Part shown: positions 21,294 to 31,494 of the stretch, one piece after another
Position numbering within the stretch: the stretch's first letter is position 1
Layout: each line of letters starts with the position of its first letter
Assembly (NCBI RefSeq): GCF_002699985.1
Contig: NZ_LKBT01000015.1
Location: forward strand, 1-64,000
Direction of reading: 5' to 3'
DNA from: Pseudomonas sp. ICMP 561
Lineage (GTDB): Bacteria; Pseudomonadota; Gammaproteobacteria; Pseudomonadales; Pseudomonadaceae
DNA: 64,000 nt
Notes under the pieces: model-generated
What the model saw: the letters and a program-made list of their open reading frames with translations, nothing else
The model's database searches: none
What the model was told of the DNA's origin: nothing
Translations under genes and position numbers: made by a program

Positions 21294-21971
21294 TCAGACT
21301 CCATCCGCCAGCGCTTGATGCAACGGTACATAAAATTCTTCGCACAGCGCTTTCACTTCGTCTTGCGCCTGTGGGGTGACATAGCCCGACTCAAGCATCA
21401 GCACCTGATAAACGCCACGGCGCATGGCGTCCGCACTCAGGTGAGTGCTGGTTTCCCGCGTAGTACAGAGGAAACGCACCCAAGACGTCAGAACGATCCA
21501 GGTATTGAGCGTCAGCGACTCGATTTGCACCTTGTTCATCTGCAGGATGCCAGCCTCAACGAATCCACCATAAATGGCCATGGCCTGAATCAGGCAATGC
21601 TGGGAGAAGCGTCGATAACGCGCGGCCAGCTCCACATCGCAATCCAGCAGATGCTCCAGATCGCGATGCAAAAAACGATAACGCCACATCCCGTCGAGAA
21701 TTTCCAACAGGTAATAACGTTTGTCTTCGACACTGGGCAAGCGACCTTTGGGCGGACGCAGAAAGGTGTTCACCAGAGTTTCGTATTCGGTGAAGAGCTC
21801 GGCGATGATCGCCTGCTTATTGAGGAAGTGGTAATACAGATTGCCCGGCGACATTTCCAGATGCGCCGCGATATGGTTGGTGCTGACACTGCGTTCGCCC
21901 AATTGATTGAACAGTTCCAGACTGTTCAGCACGATCCGTTCACGGGTTTTGATACGCGGGGTCAGGCTCAC
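21294..21971 (-). CDS. TetR/AcrR family transcriptional regulator
   Basis: A 225-residue regulator with an N-terminal TetR helix-turn-helix (residues about 9-55, with STNHIAAHLEMSPGNLYYHFLNKQAI). The all-helical ligand domain does not point to a known effector. It may act on its own gene or on sseA downstream; this is only positional inference. Length is standard. Confidence 0.88.
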   Translation of the reverse strand: MSLTPRIKTRERIVLNSLELFNQLGERSVSTNHIAAHLEMSPGNLYYHFLNKQAIIAELFTEYETLVNTFLRPPKGRLPSVEDKRYYLLEILDGMWRYRFLHRDLEHLLDCDVELAARYRRFSQHCLIQAMAIYGGFVEAGILQMNKVQIESLTLNTWIVLTSWVRFLCTTRETSTHLSADAMRRGVYQVLMLESGYVTPQAQDEVKALCEEFYVPLHQALADGV

Positions 21972-22057
21972 ACTTGATCGCTCGGCTGTTATCGGTATCC
22001 AGCGATCTTAACGCAAGCATGATGTCCGGGCATCAACCGTCCGGACATCACTTTCCT

Positions 22058-22262
22058 TCAAGGGCGCTTGCCAATTTCCACTTGCTGCGCGGTCCAGGGC
22101 TTGACCTGCTCGCTCAACGACTCTGTCGGATAAGCCGCTGCCAGATGAACATGACCCCATGGCAAAGTGCGATGCCAGCATCAATCTGGCCTGCTCGGCC
22201 ATCGCCGCTACTTTCAGATAAGGCGTAATACCGCCATCTCTTGGCACATCCTGAATGACACC
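22058..22262 (-). pseudogene. C-terminal remnant of a mandelate-racemase/muconate-lactonizing enzyme
   Basis: The minus-strand frame reads VIQDVPRDGGITPYLKVAAMAEQ...SHFAM, matching the end of the enolase-superfamily barrel (family pattern IQPDVTRVGGITxxLKxAxxAE...PHFAMExHVHLAAAYP). After HFAM the match continues in another frame as HVHLAAAYPTES, so about 2 bases have been lost there; that frame stops at 22058. Only the last 65 or so codons survive, and the 5' side ends where the repeat cluster of the mobile-mystery locus begins. It cannot be functional. Confidence 0.6.
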
Positions 22263-22407
22263 CTATAGGCGTACACCTCGCAAATAAGTGTAGGCCTATA
22301 GAGTTACATTATTTATATAGATGCACGCCTATGAGCTAACATAAAAATACATATGTACGCCTGAAGGCTTACGATTTTTTCTAAAATCACAACCTATAGG
22401 CCTACGG
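22262..22407. promoter_or_regulatory. Cluster of about five 14-bp operator-like repeats before mobile mystery protein A
   Basis: An AT-rich region with repeated CTATAGGCSTAC units in both orientations: CCTATAGGCGTACAC (22262-22276), GTGTAGGCCTATAG (22288-22301, inverted), TGCACGCCTATGAG (22322-22335, inverted), TGTACGCCTGAAGG (22354-22367, weaker) and CCTATAGGCCTACGG (22393-22407). The first two form an inverted repeat with one mismatch and 11 bases between. The location before a helix-turn-helix gene suggests binding sites for that protein; this is inference. Confidence 0.65.
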
Positions 22408-22451
22408 TTATTTCTGCAAAGCTGCCTGATGGCTGCCAAAAGGGGGATTCC

Positions 22452-22916
22452 ATGGGTACTTCGTCACTGAACAAGCTGCGTCTGAATCAGGTAGAGCGTG
22501 CATTGGAACCATTCACTGCTTTAAAAGGCAAAACCGTACCGCCCGGGGGTTGGCTGCGTTCAATCCGAGAGTCGCTCGGCCGCTCTTTAAGGAGTCAGGC
22601 TGCATGTCTGGACCTGTCACCAACGACCCTTCAGAAATCCGAAAAGTCTGAAGCCGAGGACCGGATCACGCTCGGTCAGCTGCGAAAGTTGGCAAATGGA
22701 CTGGATTGCGAGCTGGTCTATGCACTTGTGCCAAAAAAGCCACTGCACGAAATGGTCGAAGACCGTGCGCAATGGCTGGCACAGAAAGAAGTGATGGGGG
22801 TTTCACACACCATGGCCCTTGAAGATCAGCGCCCCTCTGACGCATTCGTCGAACGTAAGGTGAATGAGCGGCGTCAGGAGTTGCTAGCGGGTGCATGGAG
22901 CCGACTGTGGCGTTAG
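22452..22916 (+). CDS. Mobile mystery protein A (helix-turn-helix)
   Basis: A 154-residue protein matching the mobile mystery protein A family. It has an N-terminal LRLNQVERAL...PPGGWLRSIRESLG segment, an XRE-like helix-turn-helix (SQAACLDLSPTTLQKSEKSE, then ITLGQLRKLANGLDCELVYALVP) and a C-terminal helix rich in Arg. In other genomes it is always the upstream member of a pair with mobile mystery protein B, a Fic-domain protein, and is found in plasmids and accessory regions, so an antitoxin-like or repressor role is plausible but unproven. Here the partner is truncated (22895-22999). The upstream region is AT-rich and repeat-filled, unlike its neighbours, a sign of transfer. Confidence 0.85.
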   Translation: MGTSSLNKLRLNQVERALEPFTALKGKTVPPGGWLRSIRESLGRSLRSQAACLDLSPTTLQKSEKSEAEDRITLGQLRKLANGLDCELVYALVPKKPLHEMVEDRAQWLAQKEVMGVSHTMALEDQRPSDAFVERKVNERRQELLAGAWSRLWR

Positions 22917-22999
22917 AGACGACCCTGAAACCCGGGCAAACGCCCCTGGATGCTGACGAATCACTGCTCACTCAAAGCATAGAATCTCGGAAAACATAG
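22895..22999 (+). pseudogene. Truncated mobile mystery protein B (Fic partner)
   Basis: An ATG at 22895 overlaps the end of the mobile mystery protein A gene by 22 bases and reads 34 codons to TAG at 22997. The segment KPGQTPLDADESLL matches the start of mobile mystery protein B (typical PGxTPLDPDExxxLIP). Everything after it, including the entire Fic domain with its HPFxxGNGR motif, is missing. It is therefore a remnant, and the A gene is orphaned. Confidence 0.55.
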
Positions 23000-23073
23000 C
23001 AACCCAACACGGAATTTGACTTCCTAGGGCAATGACTCTAAAAACAGTGGATAACTCCAAACGGAATTGCCAC

Positions 23074-24504
23074 ATGCCTGCCGAACTCGCCTGGTTATCG
23101 GATCGCTCACAACCCACCAGCGAACTTGAGCGAGTGTTTGCCGAGCAGCGCAAAGCCTTTGCCGCCAATCCGATGCCTACCGCAGACCAGCGCCTGCAAT
23201 GGCTTGCCAGTCTGCATGACCTGCTCTGCACCGAGCAGCAGGCTTTGATCGAGGCAATCAGCAGTGACTTCAGCCATCGCAGCGCTGATGAGACGTTGCT
23301 CGCCGAGTTGATGCCCAGCCTGTTCGGCATCAAGGACGCCCGTAAGCACCTGAAAAAATGGATGAAGCCTGCCAGACGAAAAGTGGGCATCGCCTTCCAG
23401 CCCGCATCGGCCAAGGTGGTGTATCAACCGCTGGGCGTCGTCGGCGTTATCGTGCCCTGGAATTACCCGCTGTTTCTGGCAATCGGGCCGATGATTGGGG
23501 CGCTGGCGGCAGGTAATCGGGTGATGCTCAAACTCAGCGAATCGACACCGGCCACCGGTGAACTGCTCAAACGTCTTTTCGCGCAGGTGTTCCCGGAAGA
23601 TCTGGTCGCCGTAGTGCTGGGCGAAGCGGACGTCGGCATCGCATTCTCAGGGTTGCCGTTCGATCACTTGTTGTTCACGGGCGCAACCAGCGTTGGCAAG
23701 CATGTCATGCGTGCCGCCGCGGAAAACCTCACGCCGGTTACGCTTGAGCTTGGCGGCAAGTCCCCGGCCATCGTGTCCCGTGATGTGCCGCTGAAAGACG
23801 CGGCCGAGCGCATCGCTTTCGGCAAGACACTCAACGCCGGGCAAACCTGTGTCGCGCCTGATTACGTGCTAGTGCCGGAGGATCGTGTTGAGGAATTCAT
23901 CGAAGCGTACAAAACCGCCGTCCTCAGGTTTTACCCCACGCTGGCTGACAACCCGGATTACACGGCGATCATCAATCAGCGTCAGTTGGCTCGACTGAAC
24001 CGCTATCTGGATGACGCCGCAGACAAAGGCGCACAGATTATTTCGCTTTACGAAAGCGGCCAGGATCGACGCATGCCGTTCAGCCTGCTGCTTGATGTCA
24101 GCGAAGATATGCTGGTGATGCAGGACGAAATCTTCGGCCCACTCCTGCCCATCGTGCCGTACTCAGGGATCGACGAGGCATTCGCCTACGTAAATCAGCG
24201 CCCTCGCCCACTGGCCTTGTATTACTTCGGCTACGACAAAGCCGAACAACAACGCGTGCTGGAACAGACTCATTCCGGCGGTGTGTGCCTGAATGACACC
24301 CTGCTGCATGTCGCCCAGGATGACTTGCCGTTTGGCGGCGTCGGCCCTTCAGGCATGGGCCATTACCACGGTCATGAAGGCTTCCTGACCTTCAGCAAGG
24401 CCAAAGGCGTGCTGATCAAACAACGCCTCAATGCTGCCCGGCTGATCTATCCGCCTTATGGGAAAGCGATGCTAAGGTTGGTCTATAAAGTGTTTATCCG
24501 GTGA
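23074..24504 (+). CDS. calB: Coniferyl aldehyde dehydrogenase
   Basis: A 476-residue NAD(P)-dependent aldehyde dehydrogenase, highly like Pseudomonas coniferyl aldehyde dehydrogenases that oxidise coniferyl aldehyde to ferulate. The cofactor segment VVGVIVPWNYPLFLA, the catalytic Glu in TLELGGKSPAI and the catalytic Cys in NAGQTCVAPDY are present. The C-terminal VLIKQRLNAARLIYPPYGK is typical of the class 3-like ALDH group. An in-frame ATG at 23032 exists, but 23074 gives the usual start MPAELAWL. It stands alone next to the mobile-mystery scar. Other medium- or long-chain aldehydes are possible substrates. Confidence 0.85.
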   Translation: MPAELAWLSDRSQPTSELERVFAEQRKAFAANPMPTADQRLQWLASLHDLLCTEQQALIEAISSDFSHRSADETLLAELMPSLFGIKDARKHLKKWMKPARRKVGIAFQPASAKVVYQPLGVVGVIVPWNYPLFLAIGPMIGALAAGNRVMLKLSESTPATGELLKRLFAQVFPEDLVAVVLGEADVGIAFSGLPFDHLLFTGATSVGKHVMRAAAENLTPVTLELGGKSPAIVSRDVPLKDAAERIAFGKTLNAGQTCVAPDYVLVPEDRVEEFIEAYKTAVLRFYPTLADNPDYTAIINQRQLARLNRYLDDAADKGAQIISLYESGQDRRMPFSLLLDVSEDMLVMQDEIFGPLLPIVPYSGIDEAFAYVNQRPRPLALYYFGYDKAEQQRVLEQTHSGGVCLNDTLLHVAQDDLPFGGVGPSGMGHYHGHEGFLTFSKAKGVLIKQRLNAARLIYPPYGKAMLRLVYKVFIR

Positions 24505-24543
24505 TGGCGGGACTCTGTTTAGTGCATCCGAATCGACACCGCA

Positions 24544-24634
24544 CTGTAGGAGCCTACGAGCAACGCGAGGCAGCGATGGCGTTCTACCTGAGACACCGCT
24601 TTCGCGGCCTCGCGGTGCTCGTGCGCTCCTACAG
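24544..24634. repeat. REP-like doublet (GAGC.ACGCGAGGC type)
   Basis: CTGTAGGAGCCTACGAGCAA and the partner GGTGCTCGTGCGCTCCTACA. It is the same type as the repeat after glnA (47201). It lies in the 469-base gap between calB and coaD, which holds no gene. Confidence 0.75.
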
Positions 24635-24723
24635 AACGCATTCCAATTCAATTGCATACATGTAGTTTGATGGGAGCTGCCCCGATGTCCATCACACCGC
24701 CCTGACTCGCGGCAAACATGGCC

Positions 24724-25453
<730 letters not shown>

Positions 25454-25486
25454 GTTTTACGGTAACGTCCGGGTGCAACGAAACGA

Positions 25487-25513
25487 CTAATGCGGCACAA
25501 TTCGCCGCATTAG
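25487..25513 (+). terminator. Hairpin after coaD
   Basis: A perfect 10-bp stem CTAATGCGGC / GCCGCATTAG with a 7-base loop, 34 bases after the coaD stop, followed by a weak T-rich segment. It may be a weak terminator between coaD and the ferredoxin gene. Confidence 0.5.
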
Positions 25514-25535
25514 ATTTCATATGCCCCGGCTTTGA

Positions 25536-25805
<270 letters not shown>

Positions 25806-25866
25806 CCCCTCGGCGCTGAATCGCTGACATCCAGCTATCTTGCCGGCCGACCAAAGCGAACCCGGC

Positions 25867-27582
25867 ATGACCCTCAAGCACGTTCTATCCAGTGTTTTTT
25901 TGCTTTGCGCTTTATCAGCGCAGACGACTTTCGCTGCTGAAGCGGCGTTTCCCCGCCCAGCAAAATCCGCCATTGCCAGCCCGCATCCAGAAGCCACTGC
26001 AGCGGGCCGGGAGATCATGGTGGCGGGCGGCAATGCCTTCGACGCTGCCGTGGCCATCAGCGCCGCGCTGGCCGTGGTTGAACCTTATGGTTCGGGATTG
26101 GGCGGCGGCGGGTTCTTCCTGTTACGCCAAAGCGGCGCGCAGACAGGCTATGTGTTTCTGGATGCGCGAGAAAAAGCACCGCTCAAAGCGACTTACGATC
26201 TCTATCGCCGCAACGGCAAGATACAACCTGGCCTCTCACTGAACGGCCCTCTGGCCGCCGCCATTCCGGGCCTGCCCGCAGCATTGGTCGAATTGGCCGA
26301 GCGTTATGGCAAGCTACCGCTGAACATCTCCATGGCACCGGCCATTCGCCTGGCGTATCAGGGCTTCCCGGTCGACAGAATTTACCAGCAACGCGCCACC
26401 GCTCGCCTTTCGGCACTGCGCGACGACCCGGAAAGCGCGCGTCTGTTTCTGCGTAACGGCGAAGTCCCGGCGATGGGCGCGATCATCCAGCAGCCGGAGC
26501 TGGCCGCGACGCTGAACCGGCTGGCCAACAATGGCCGCGATGGTTTCTACGCTGGTCTGACGGCTCAGTCGTTGGTTCATGGCGTGAAAACGGCAGGCGG
26601 CATCTGGAATTCAGAGGATCTGGATCAGTATCAGGTCGCGACAAGAGCGCCGCTGCGTTTTCGCCTGGATGATCAGCGAGAGCTGATCAGCGCCCCGCCA
26701 CCCTCCGCAGGCGGCGTAGCGTTGGCCCAAAGCCTGATGATGTTGCAACAACTCCCATGGCAGCAGTCAGACAAAGTGCAGCGCGCCCACTATGTGCTGG
26801 AAGTGCTGCGGCGCGCCTATCGTGACCGTGGTTTGCTGGGCGATCCGGACTTCGTCGCCAATCCTCTGAATAATCTGCTGGATCGCGAGTATCTGGTGCA
26901 TATGGCGGGCAGCATCAACCCACAAGACGCGACGCCAAGCAGCAGCCTCGAGCCGTCACCGCGCTGGCGTGAAGGTGAGCACACCACCCATTTTGCCGTT
27001 CTGGACACAGACGGCAATGCAGTCGCGGCGACGCTGTCAGTCAATTTGCCATTCGGCGCGGCGTTCACCGTGCCGGATACAGGCGTTGTGCTGAACGACG
27101 AAATGGATGATTTCGCTGCCGACCCACAAGGCAGCAACGCCTATGGACTTGCAGGCAGTAAAGCCAATTCGATTGCGGCAGGAAAACGTCCACTGTCCAG
27201 CATGAGCCCGAGCTTTCTGGAAAGCCCCGATGAGTTCGCCGCATTCGGCACGCCGGGCGGCAGCCGTATTCCGAGCATGGTGCTGCTGTCGATGCTGGAG
27301 TATCTGAATGGCCAGCCGATTGCCAGTTGGCCAGCCGTGCCGCGCTACCATCACCAGTACCTACCGGACGTGGTCGAGCACGAGCCGGGAGCGTTCAGCC
27401 AGGAAGAAATGAAAGCCCTGCAATCGCGCGGTTATCACTTCAAGGAAGTTTCGCGAGGCTATGGCAACCAACAAGTGTTGCTGTGGGACAAGACCGGGAA
27501 ACGTATCGAAGCGGCCAGCGACCCGAGAGGCCTCGGCGTGTCAGAAACATTCGATCCGAAGGTCAGGCAAACCGCGCCTTGA
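25867..27582 (+). CDS. ggt: Gamma-glutamyltransferase
   Basis: A 571-residue periplasmic N-terminal-nucleophile enzyme that cleaves glutathione and other gamma-glutamyl compounds. It has a signal peptide (about 23 residues, ending TTFA), the family segment GGNAFDAAVA...GSGLGGGGFFLLR in the large subunit and the autoprocessing site EHTTHFAVLD, where Thr373 becomes the N-terminus of the small subunit. Later residues PLSSMSPSF and GGSRIPSMV form the substrate pocket. The start at 25867 is preferred over an in-frame codon at 25840 because it opens a clear signal peptide. Confidence 0.94.
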   Translation: MTLKHVLSSVFLLCALSAQTTFAAEAAFPRPAKSAIASPHPEATAAGREIMVAGGNAFDAAVAISAALAVVEPYGSGLGGGGFFLLRQSGAQTGYVFLDAREKAPLKATYDLYRRNGKIQPGLSLNGPLAAAIPGLPAALVELAERYGKLPLNISMAPAIRLAYQGFPVDRIYQQRATARLSALRDDPESARLFLRNGEVPAMGAIIQQPELAATLNRLANNGRDGFYAGLTAQSLVHGVKTAGGIWNSEDLDQYQVATRAPLRFRLDDQRELISAPPPSAGGVALAQSLMMLQQLPWQQSDKVQRAHYVLEVLRRAYRDRGLLGDPDFVANPLNNLLDREYLVHMAGSINPQDATPSSSLEPSPRWREGEHTTHFAVLDTDGNAVAATLSVNLPFGAAFTVPDTGVVLNDEMDDFAADPQGSNAYGLAGSKANSIAAGKRPLSSMSPSFLESPDEFAAFGTPGGSRIPSMVLLSMLEYLNGQPIASWPAVPRYHHQYLPDVVEHEPGAFSQEEMKALQSRGYHFKEVSRGYGNQQVLLWDKTGKRIEAASDPRGLGVSETFDPKVRQTAP

Positions 27583-27592
27583 ATGGCAGGTT

Positions 27593-27934
27593 TTACTCTT
27601 GCTTACCGTAACCGTCCCCAGTGCAACCCAGGCAGCGCACGAAAGCGGCTTTGCCAGGATCAACCACCAATGCTTTGCCGGTTGCGCCGAGGTTCCCGCC
27701 AGCGGCAGCGAATGGCGAAGCAATGACAAACAGACCGGCGCCGACAATAGTGGCTGCGATGAGTAGCGGTCGGGCAATCAGCAAATCGCCGATCATGGCG
27801 TAAGCCGGTGGATTCTGGATGCTGTAAACCGGGTCTCCGCTGCCGTGAATCACCGGCTCGTTGGCCATGGCAGGCATTGCCTGCATGCCGAAAATCAAAG
27901 CCAGGCTGGCGGCGATCAGTCGAAACGGCTTCAT
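27593..27934 (-). CDS. Small exported or membrane protein, Pseudomonas-specific family
   Basis: A 113-residue protein with a signal-peptide-like N-terminus ([13 protein letters not shown]...PAMA, about 24 residues) and one hydrophobic segment ([21 protein letters not shown]). Its C-terminal tail holds two Cys (RCLGC). Homologues in Pseudomonas are sometimes labelled multidrug transporter, but one membrane segment cannot support that name. The function is unknown. An alternative start lies 5 codons upstream. It is convergent with ggt, with only 10 bases between the stops. Confidence 0.7.
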   Translation of the reverse strand: MKPFRLIAASLALIFGMQAMPAMANEPVIHGSGDPVYSIQNPPAYAMIGDLLIARPLLIAATIVGAGLFVIASPFAAAGGNLGATGKALVVDPGKAAFVRCLGCTGDGYGKQE

Positions 27935-28040
27935 GGCATGGTCCTTCATGTACAGCGGGTTGGGATGCCGTTAACTATAAACAGCGATGAGGGTTAAGCA
28001 AGTGGGGCAAATACAACAACATGTTGAAGCGACTCCCTCT

Positions 28041-28069
28041 TGTGGGAGCCGGGCTTGCCCGCGATAAGC
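28041..28069. repeat. Single REP copy
   Basis: TGTGGGAGCCGGGCTTGCCC followed by GCGATAAG, one arm only, next to the doublet at 28093. Confidence 0.6.
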
Positions 28070-28092
28070 ACCACACATGAAATTGCGCTCTT

Positions 28093-28187
28093 CCGTAGGA
28101 CCGGCTTTAGCCGGGAGGGCGTCGGGACACCCACCAAATCTTCTTCGCCAGAAATACCGTCCTCCCGGCTAAAGCCGGTCCTACGGG
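28093..28187. repeat. REP doublet (GTAGGACCGGCTTTAGCCGGGAG type)
   Basis: Inverted pair CCGTAGGACCGGCTTTAGCC and ...GGCTAAAGCCGGTCCTACGG between the small membrane protein gene and mutM. It is the third copy of this family in the window. Confidence 0.85.
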
Positions 28188-28234
28188 ATTGCAGGCAAAC
28201 ATCGAATCGTCCACCGTCCGAGCGTTTACCCGCA

Positions 28235-29047
28235 TCACTTCTGACACTTCGGGCAATACACACTCGCCCGCTGCCCCAGCTTGATTTCACGCAACGTAGT
28301 GCCACAGATTTTGCAGGGCTGCTCGCCACGGCCATAGGCAAACAACTCTTGCTGGAAGTAACCAGGCTGACCATCGCCACCAATGAAGTCACGCAATGTC
28401 GTACCGCCACGCTCGATGGCGGCGGCCAGGATGCGTTTGATCTCAATCGCCAATCTCAGATAGCGGGCACGAGAAATGGTTTTTGCCTCTCGACGCGGAT
28501 CAATACCGGCCGCAAACAACGCTTCGGTGGCGTAGATATTCCCCACGCCCACCACCACTGCGTTGTCCATGATGAATGGCTTGACCGCAATGGACTTGCC
28601 CCGCGAACGCTCGAACAGGCGCTGACCATCAAAAAGATCGGTCAGCGGCTCAGGCCCCAAGCGCACCAGCAGCTCATGATTAAGCGGGTCCAGGCTCCAG
28701 AGCATTGCGCCGAACCTGCGTGGATCGGTATAGCGCAGCGCCATGCCGGACTCCAGCTCGATATCCACATGCTCATGCTTGAGCGCGGGCATGCCAGCCT
28801 CCACCAGACGCAGGTTGCCTGACATGCCCAAGTGGCTGATCAAGGTCCCGACTTCGGCCTGAATCAGTAAATACTTGGCGCGTCGCTCGACCACCACAAT
28901 CTTCTGCCCTGAGAGGCGCACATCCAGATCTTCCGGGATCGGCCAGCGCAGACGCCGGTCACGTACAATGACGCGGCTGACACGTTGGCCTTCGAGGTGA
29001 GGCGCAATGCCCCGGCGGGTGGTTTCAACTTCGGGTAATTCAGGCAT
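28235..29047 (-). CDS. mutM: Formamidopyrimidine-DNA glycosylase
   Basis: A 270-residue base-excision repair enzyme that removes 8-oxoguanine and formamidopyrimidines and cuts the abasic site. The catalytic N-terminus [12 protein letters not shown] (Pro2, Glu3 after Met removal) is present. The H2TH region includes [12 protein letters not shown]. The C-terminal zinc finger has four Cys ([13 protein letters not shown]...YCPKC). Full length. Confidence 0.97.
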   Translation of the reverse strand: MPELPEVETTRRGIAPHLEGQRVSRVIVRDRRLRWPIPEDLDVRLSGQKIVVVERRAKYLLIQAEVGTLISHLGMSGNLRLVEAGMPALKHEHVDIELESGMALRYTDPRRFGAMLWSLDPLNHELLVRLGPEPLTDLFDGQRLFERSRGKSIAVKPFIMDNAVVVGVGNIYATEALFAAGIDPRREAKTISRARYLRLAIEIKRILAAAIERGGTTLRDFIGGDGQPGYFQQELFAYGRGEQPCKICGTTLREIKLGQRASVYCPKCQK

Positions 29048-29088
29048 GGATAACTCGGTGATGCGCGAAGCGATGCAACGGCGCGAGA

Positions 29089-29955
29089 TCAGTGCGCGGA
29101 CAGTTCGCGAATGCTTTCTTTAAGGTTTTCGAAATCGTAATCGGACAGACCAACGTAATCGAGGATCAGATGCCCGATGGCATCCCACTCGTGATCTTCA
29201 TCTTCGTTGCCGAGCACCTTGTGCGACGCGCAGATATGCTCGGCCATTTTCAGCACCGCCAGCAGGTTCTTCAGCGGGGCGTTACGGTTGGAATCATCCT
29301 GAAAAATCGCCAGCGCATTATGGTGATTAGCGATGGCATTGGTGACATGTTCAGGCAAACGCCAGGACTTTGCCGTGAAATAGCCGACAACGGCGTGATT
29401 GGTATCAAACGTTTCGTTTTCAGTGTCCACGACCCGGCGCTCCCCACTTGCACTGGTATAAGCCTGCTCCAAGACCTCCATATAGTTGGGGAAGCGCTTG
29501 AGCATCAGGGGAATGCCGCAGTCATGGAAAAGACCCAACGCGTAGGATTCGTCCACAGTTTGAGAGCCAATGCGCTTGGCCAGCGTCAGACTGGTCATCG
29601 CCACGTCCTGAGTCGAATCCCAGAAACGGTTCAGCGTCACGATGGTTTCATCGCTCATCTCGCCCTTGATCGACTGCGCATTGATCAGGTTGATCACAGA
29701 GCGAATCCCCAACAGATTGACCGCCTTCTGGATCGAGGCAATCTTGTTGGCAAGCCCGTAGTGAGCCGAGTTGACGATTTTCAGCAGAGCCCCTGACAAA
29801 CCAGGATCTTGAGAAATCAGCTTCGCGATCACATCAAGATCGGGGTCGGGCATGTACTGCTCCATCTGCAAATCCACCATGATTTGCGGTTGCGGAGGCA
29901 CACTGATGCCTTGCAAGACGTGCTGAATCTGCTCGGACGTAAGCTCTTGGGACAT
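29089..29955 (-). CDS. HDOD domain protein
   Basis: A 288-residue protein consisting mainly of one HDOD domain (about residues 18-215), a degenerate HD-type fold used in bacterial signal transduction. Segments such as [19 protein letters not shown] and the central [13 protein letters not shown] are typical. No second output domain (GGDEF, EAL) is attached. The target process is unknown. It lies 41 bases upstream of mutM on the same strand, so co-transcription is possible. Confidence 0.88.
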   Translation of the reverse strand: MSQELTSEQIQHVLQGISVPPQPQIMVDLQMEQYMPDPDLDVIAKLISQDPGLSGALLKIVNSAHYGLANKIASIQKAVNLLGIRSVINLINAQSIKGEMSDETIVTLNRFWDSTQDVAMTSLTLAKRIGSQTVDESYALGLFHDCGIPLMLKRFPNYMEVLEQAYTSASGERRVVDTENETFDTNHAVVGYFTAKSWRLPEHVTNAIANHHNALAIFQDDSNRNAPLKNLLAVLKMAEHICASHKVLGNEDEDHEWDAIGHLILDYVGLSDYDFENLKESIRELSAH

Positions 29956-30276
29956 AGGTAAACACTCAAGGACAGATCTGGATTCTACTCCTTCATGCCC
30001 GTGGCTTTATAGCCATCAATGCCGACGGTAAACGCCTTAAAGGCGTCAATTATCCCGACACTGAAGCAGCAGCCCTTGCAAGCCGCTAAAAAATATCGAG
30101 ATGTGTAGCCATTTCAAACTGTGAAGATTCTGAAGAAATCCATTTCAAAAGAGGGACTCGTGCGGTCGGGATGATCGAGCCTGCGGCTGCACAACCGCTA
30201 GCCGGTTAATTCACATCATCGCGCCCCAGAGCGAGATGACGCGCTATAATCCCGCTCTTTTTTCCGGAGCGACGTC
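29956..30276. other. 321-base divergent intergenic region
   Basis: It lies between the HDOD gene (minus) and the rRNA methyltransferase gene (plus). No gene is seen. TATAAT at 30245-30250 is a likely -10 element for the plus-strand gene, about 27 bases before its start codon, but no good -35 accompanies it. A short inverted repeat (GTAAACGCCTTAAAGGCGT) lies near 30030. Confidence 0.35.
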
Positions 30277-31473
30277 ATGTCCCTGCCTAGCTTGCGCCTC
30301 AAAGCCAACGCCGACCGTCGCCTGCGCGCCGGTCACTTGTGGGTCTACAGCAACGAAATCGACGTAGCCGCGACCCCGCTGCACGGCTTTGCCGCAGGTG
30401 ATCAAGCCGTGCTGGAAGCCGCAGGCGGCAAACCGCTGGGCATCGTCGCCATGAGCCCCAACAACCTGATCTGCGCCCGCCTGCTGTCGCGGGACGTCAA
30501 GTTGCCGCTGGACAAATCGTTGCTGGTGCATCGCCTCAACGTAGCCTTGTCTCTGCGTGATCGCCTGTTCGACAAGCCGTTCTATCGCCTGGTCTATGGC
30601 GACTCGGACCTGCTGCCGGGCTTGGTCGTTGATCGTTTCGGCGACATTCTGGTGGTCCAGCTGGCGTCTGCCACCATGGAAAAACACAAGGAAGACGTCC
30701 TTGCCGCCCTGGTTCAAGTGCTCAAGCCAAGCGGCATCCTGTTCAAGAACGACTCGGCCGCGCGCGATGCAGAAGGCCTGAACCGTTATGTTGAAACCGC
30801 ATTTGGCCTGGTTCCGGAGTGGGTCGCGCTGGAAGAGAACGGCGTGAAATTCGAAGCGCCGGTCATGGAAGGTCAGAAAACCGGCTGGTTCTACGATCAC
30901 CGCATGAACCGCGCCCGCATAGCCCCGTACGTAAAAGGCAAACGTGTTCTGGACCTCTACAGCTACATCGGTGGCTGGGGCATTCAGGCCGCAGCGTTCG
31001 GCGCCACTGACGTAACCTGCGTCGATGCATCTGCATTTGCACTGGACGGCGTGGAGCGCAACGCTGCACTGAACGGTTTTGCGGAGAAACTCACCTGCAT
31101 CGAAGGTGATGTGTTCGCAGCCCTTAAAGAGCTGAAAGCCAGCGAAGAGCGCTTCGATGTGATCGTTGCCGACCCTCCGGCCTTCATCAAACGCAAGAAA
31201 GACCTGAAAAACGGTGAAGCCGGATACCGTCGCCTGAACGAGCAAGCCATGCGTTTGCTCAGCAAGGACGGCATCCTGATCAGCGCGTCGTGCTCAATGC
31301 ACTTGCCGGAAGATGACCTGCAAAACATCCTGCTGACCAGCGCCCGCCACCTGGATCGCAACATCCAGCTGCTCGAACGCGGCGGCCAGGGCCCGGATCA
31401 CCCGGTACACCCGGCGATTGCCGAAACGCGCTACATCAAGAGCATCACGTGCCGGTTGTTGCCGAATAGCTAA
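30277..31473 (+). CDS. rlmI: 23S rRNA cytosine-5 methyltransferase (RlmI family)
   Basis: A 398-residue protein with an N-terminal PUA-like RNA-binding domain (about 1-70, with RRLRAGHLWVYSNEID) and a C-terminal Rossmann methyltransferase domain. Motifs are RVLDLYSYIGGWGIQAA (SAM motif I), DPPAFIKRK (motif IV) and SASCSMHL with the catalytic Cys. Family members make m5C1962 in 23S rRNA. The exact site in Pseudomonas is inferred from the E. coli enzyme. Length fits. Confidence 0.85.
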   Translation: MSLPSLRLKANADRRLRAGHLWVYSNEIDVAATPLHGFAAGDQAVLEAAGGKPLGIVAMSPNNLICARLLSRDVKLPLDKSLLVHRLNVALSLRDRLFDKPFYRLVYGDSDLLPGLVVDRFGDILVVQLASATMEKHKEDVLAALVQVLKPSGILFKNDSAARDAEGLNRYVETAFGLVPEWVALEENGVKFEAPVMEGQKTGWFYDHRMNRARIAPYVKGKRVLDLYSYIGGWGIQAAAFGATDVTCVDASAFALDGVERNAALNGFAEKLTCIEGDVFAALKELKASEERFDVIVADPPAFIKRKKDLKNGEAGYRRLNEQAMRLLSKDGILISASCSMHLPEDDLQNILLTSARHLDRNIQLLERGGQGPDHPVHPAIAETRYIKSITCRLLPNS

Positions 31474-31494
31474 GCTGTAACGACTCCCTTTGAA

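Noticed and set aside
27593..27934. Multidrug transporter
   Set aside because: Only one hydrophobic segment after the signal peptide; too small and without transporter motifs.
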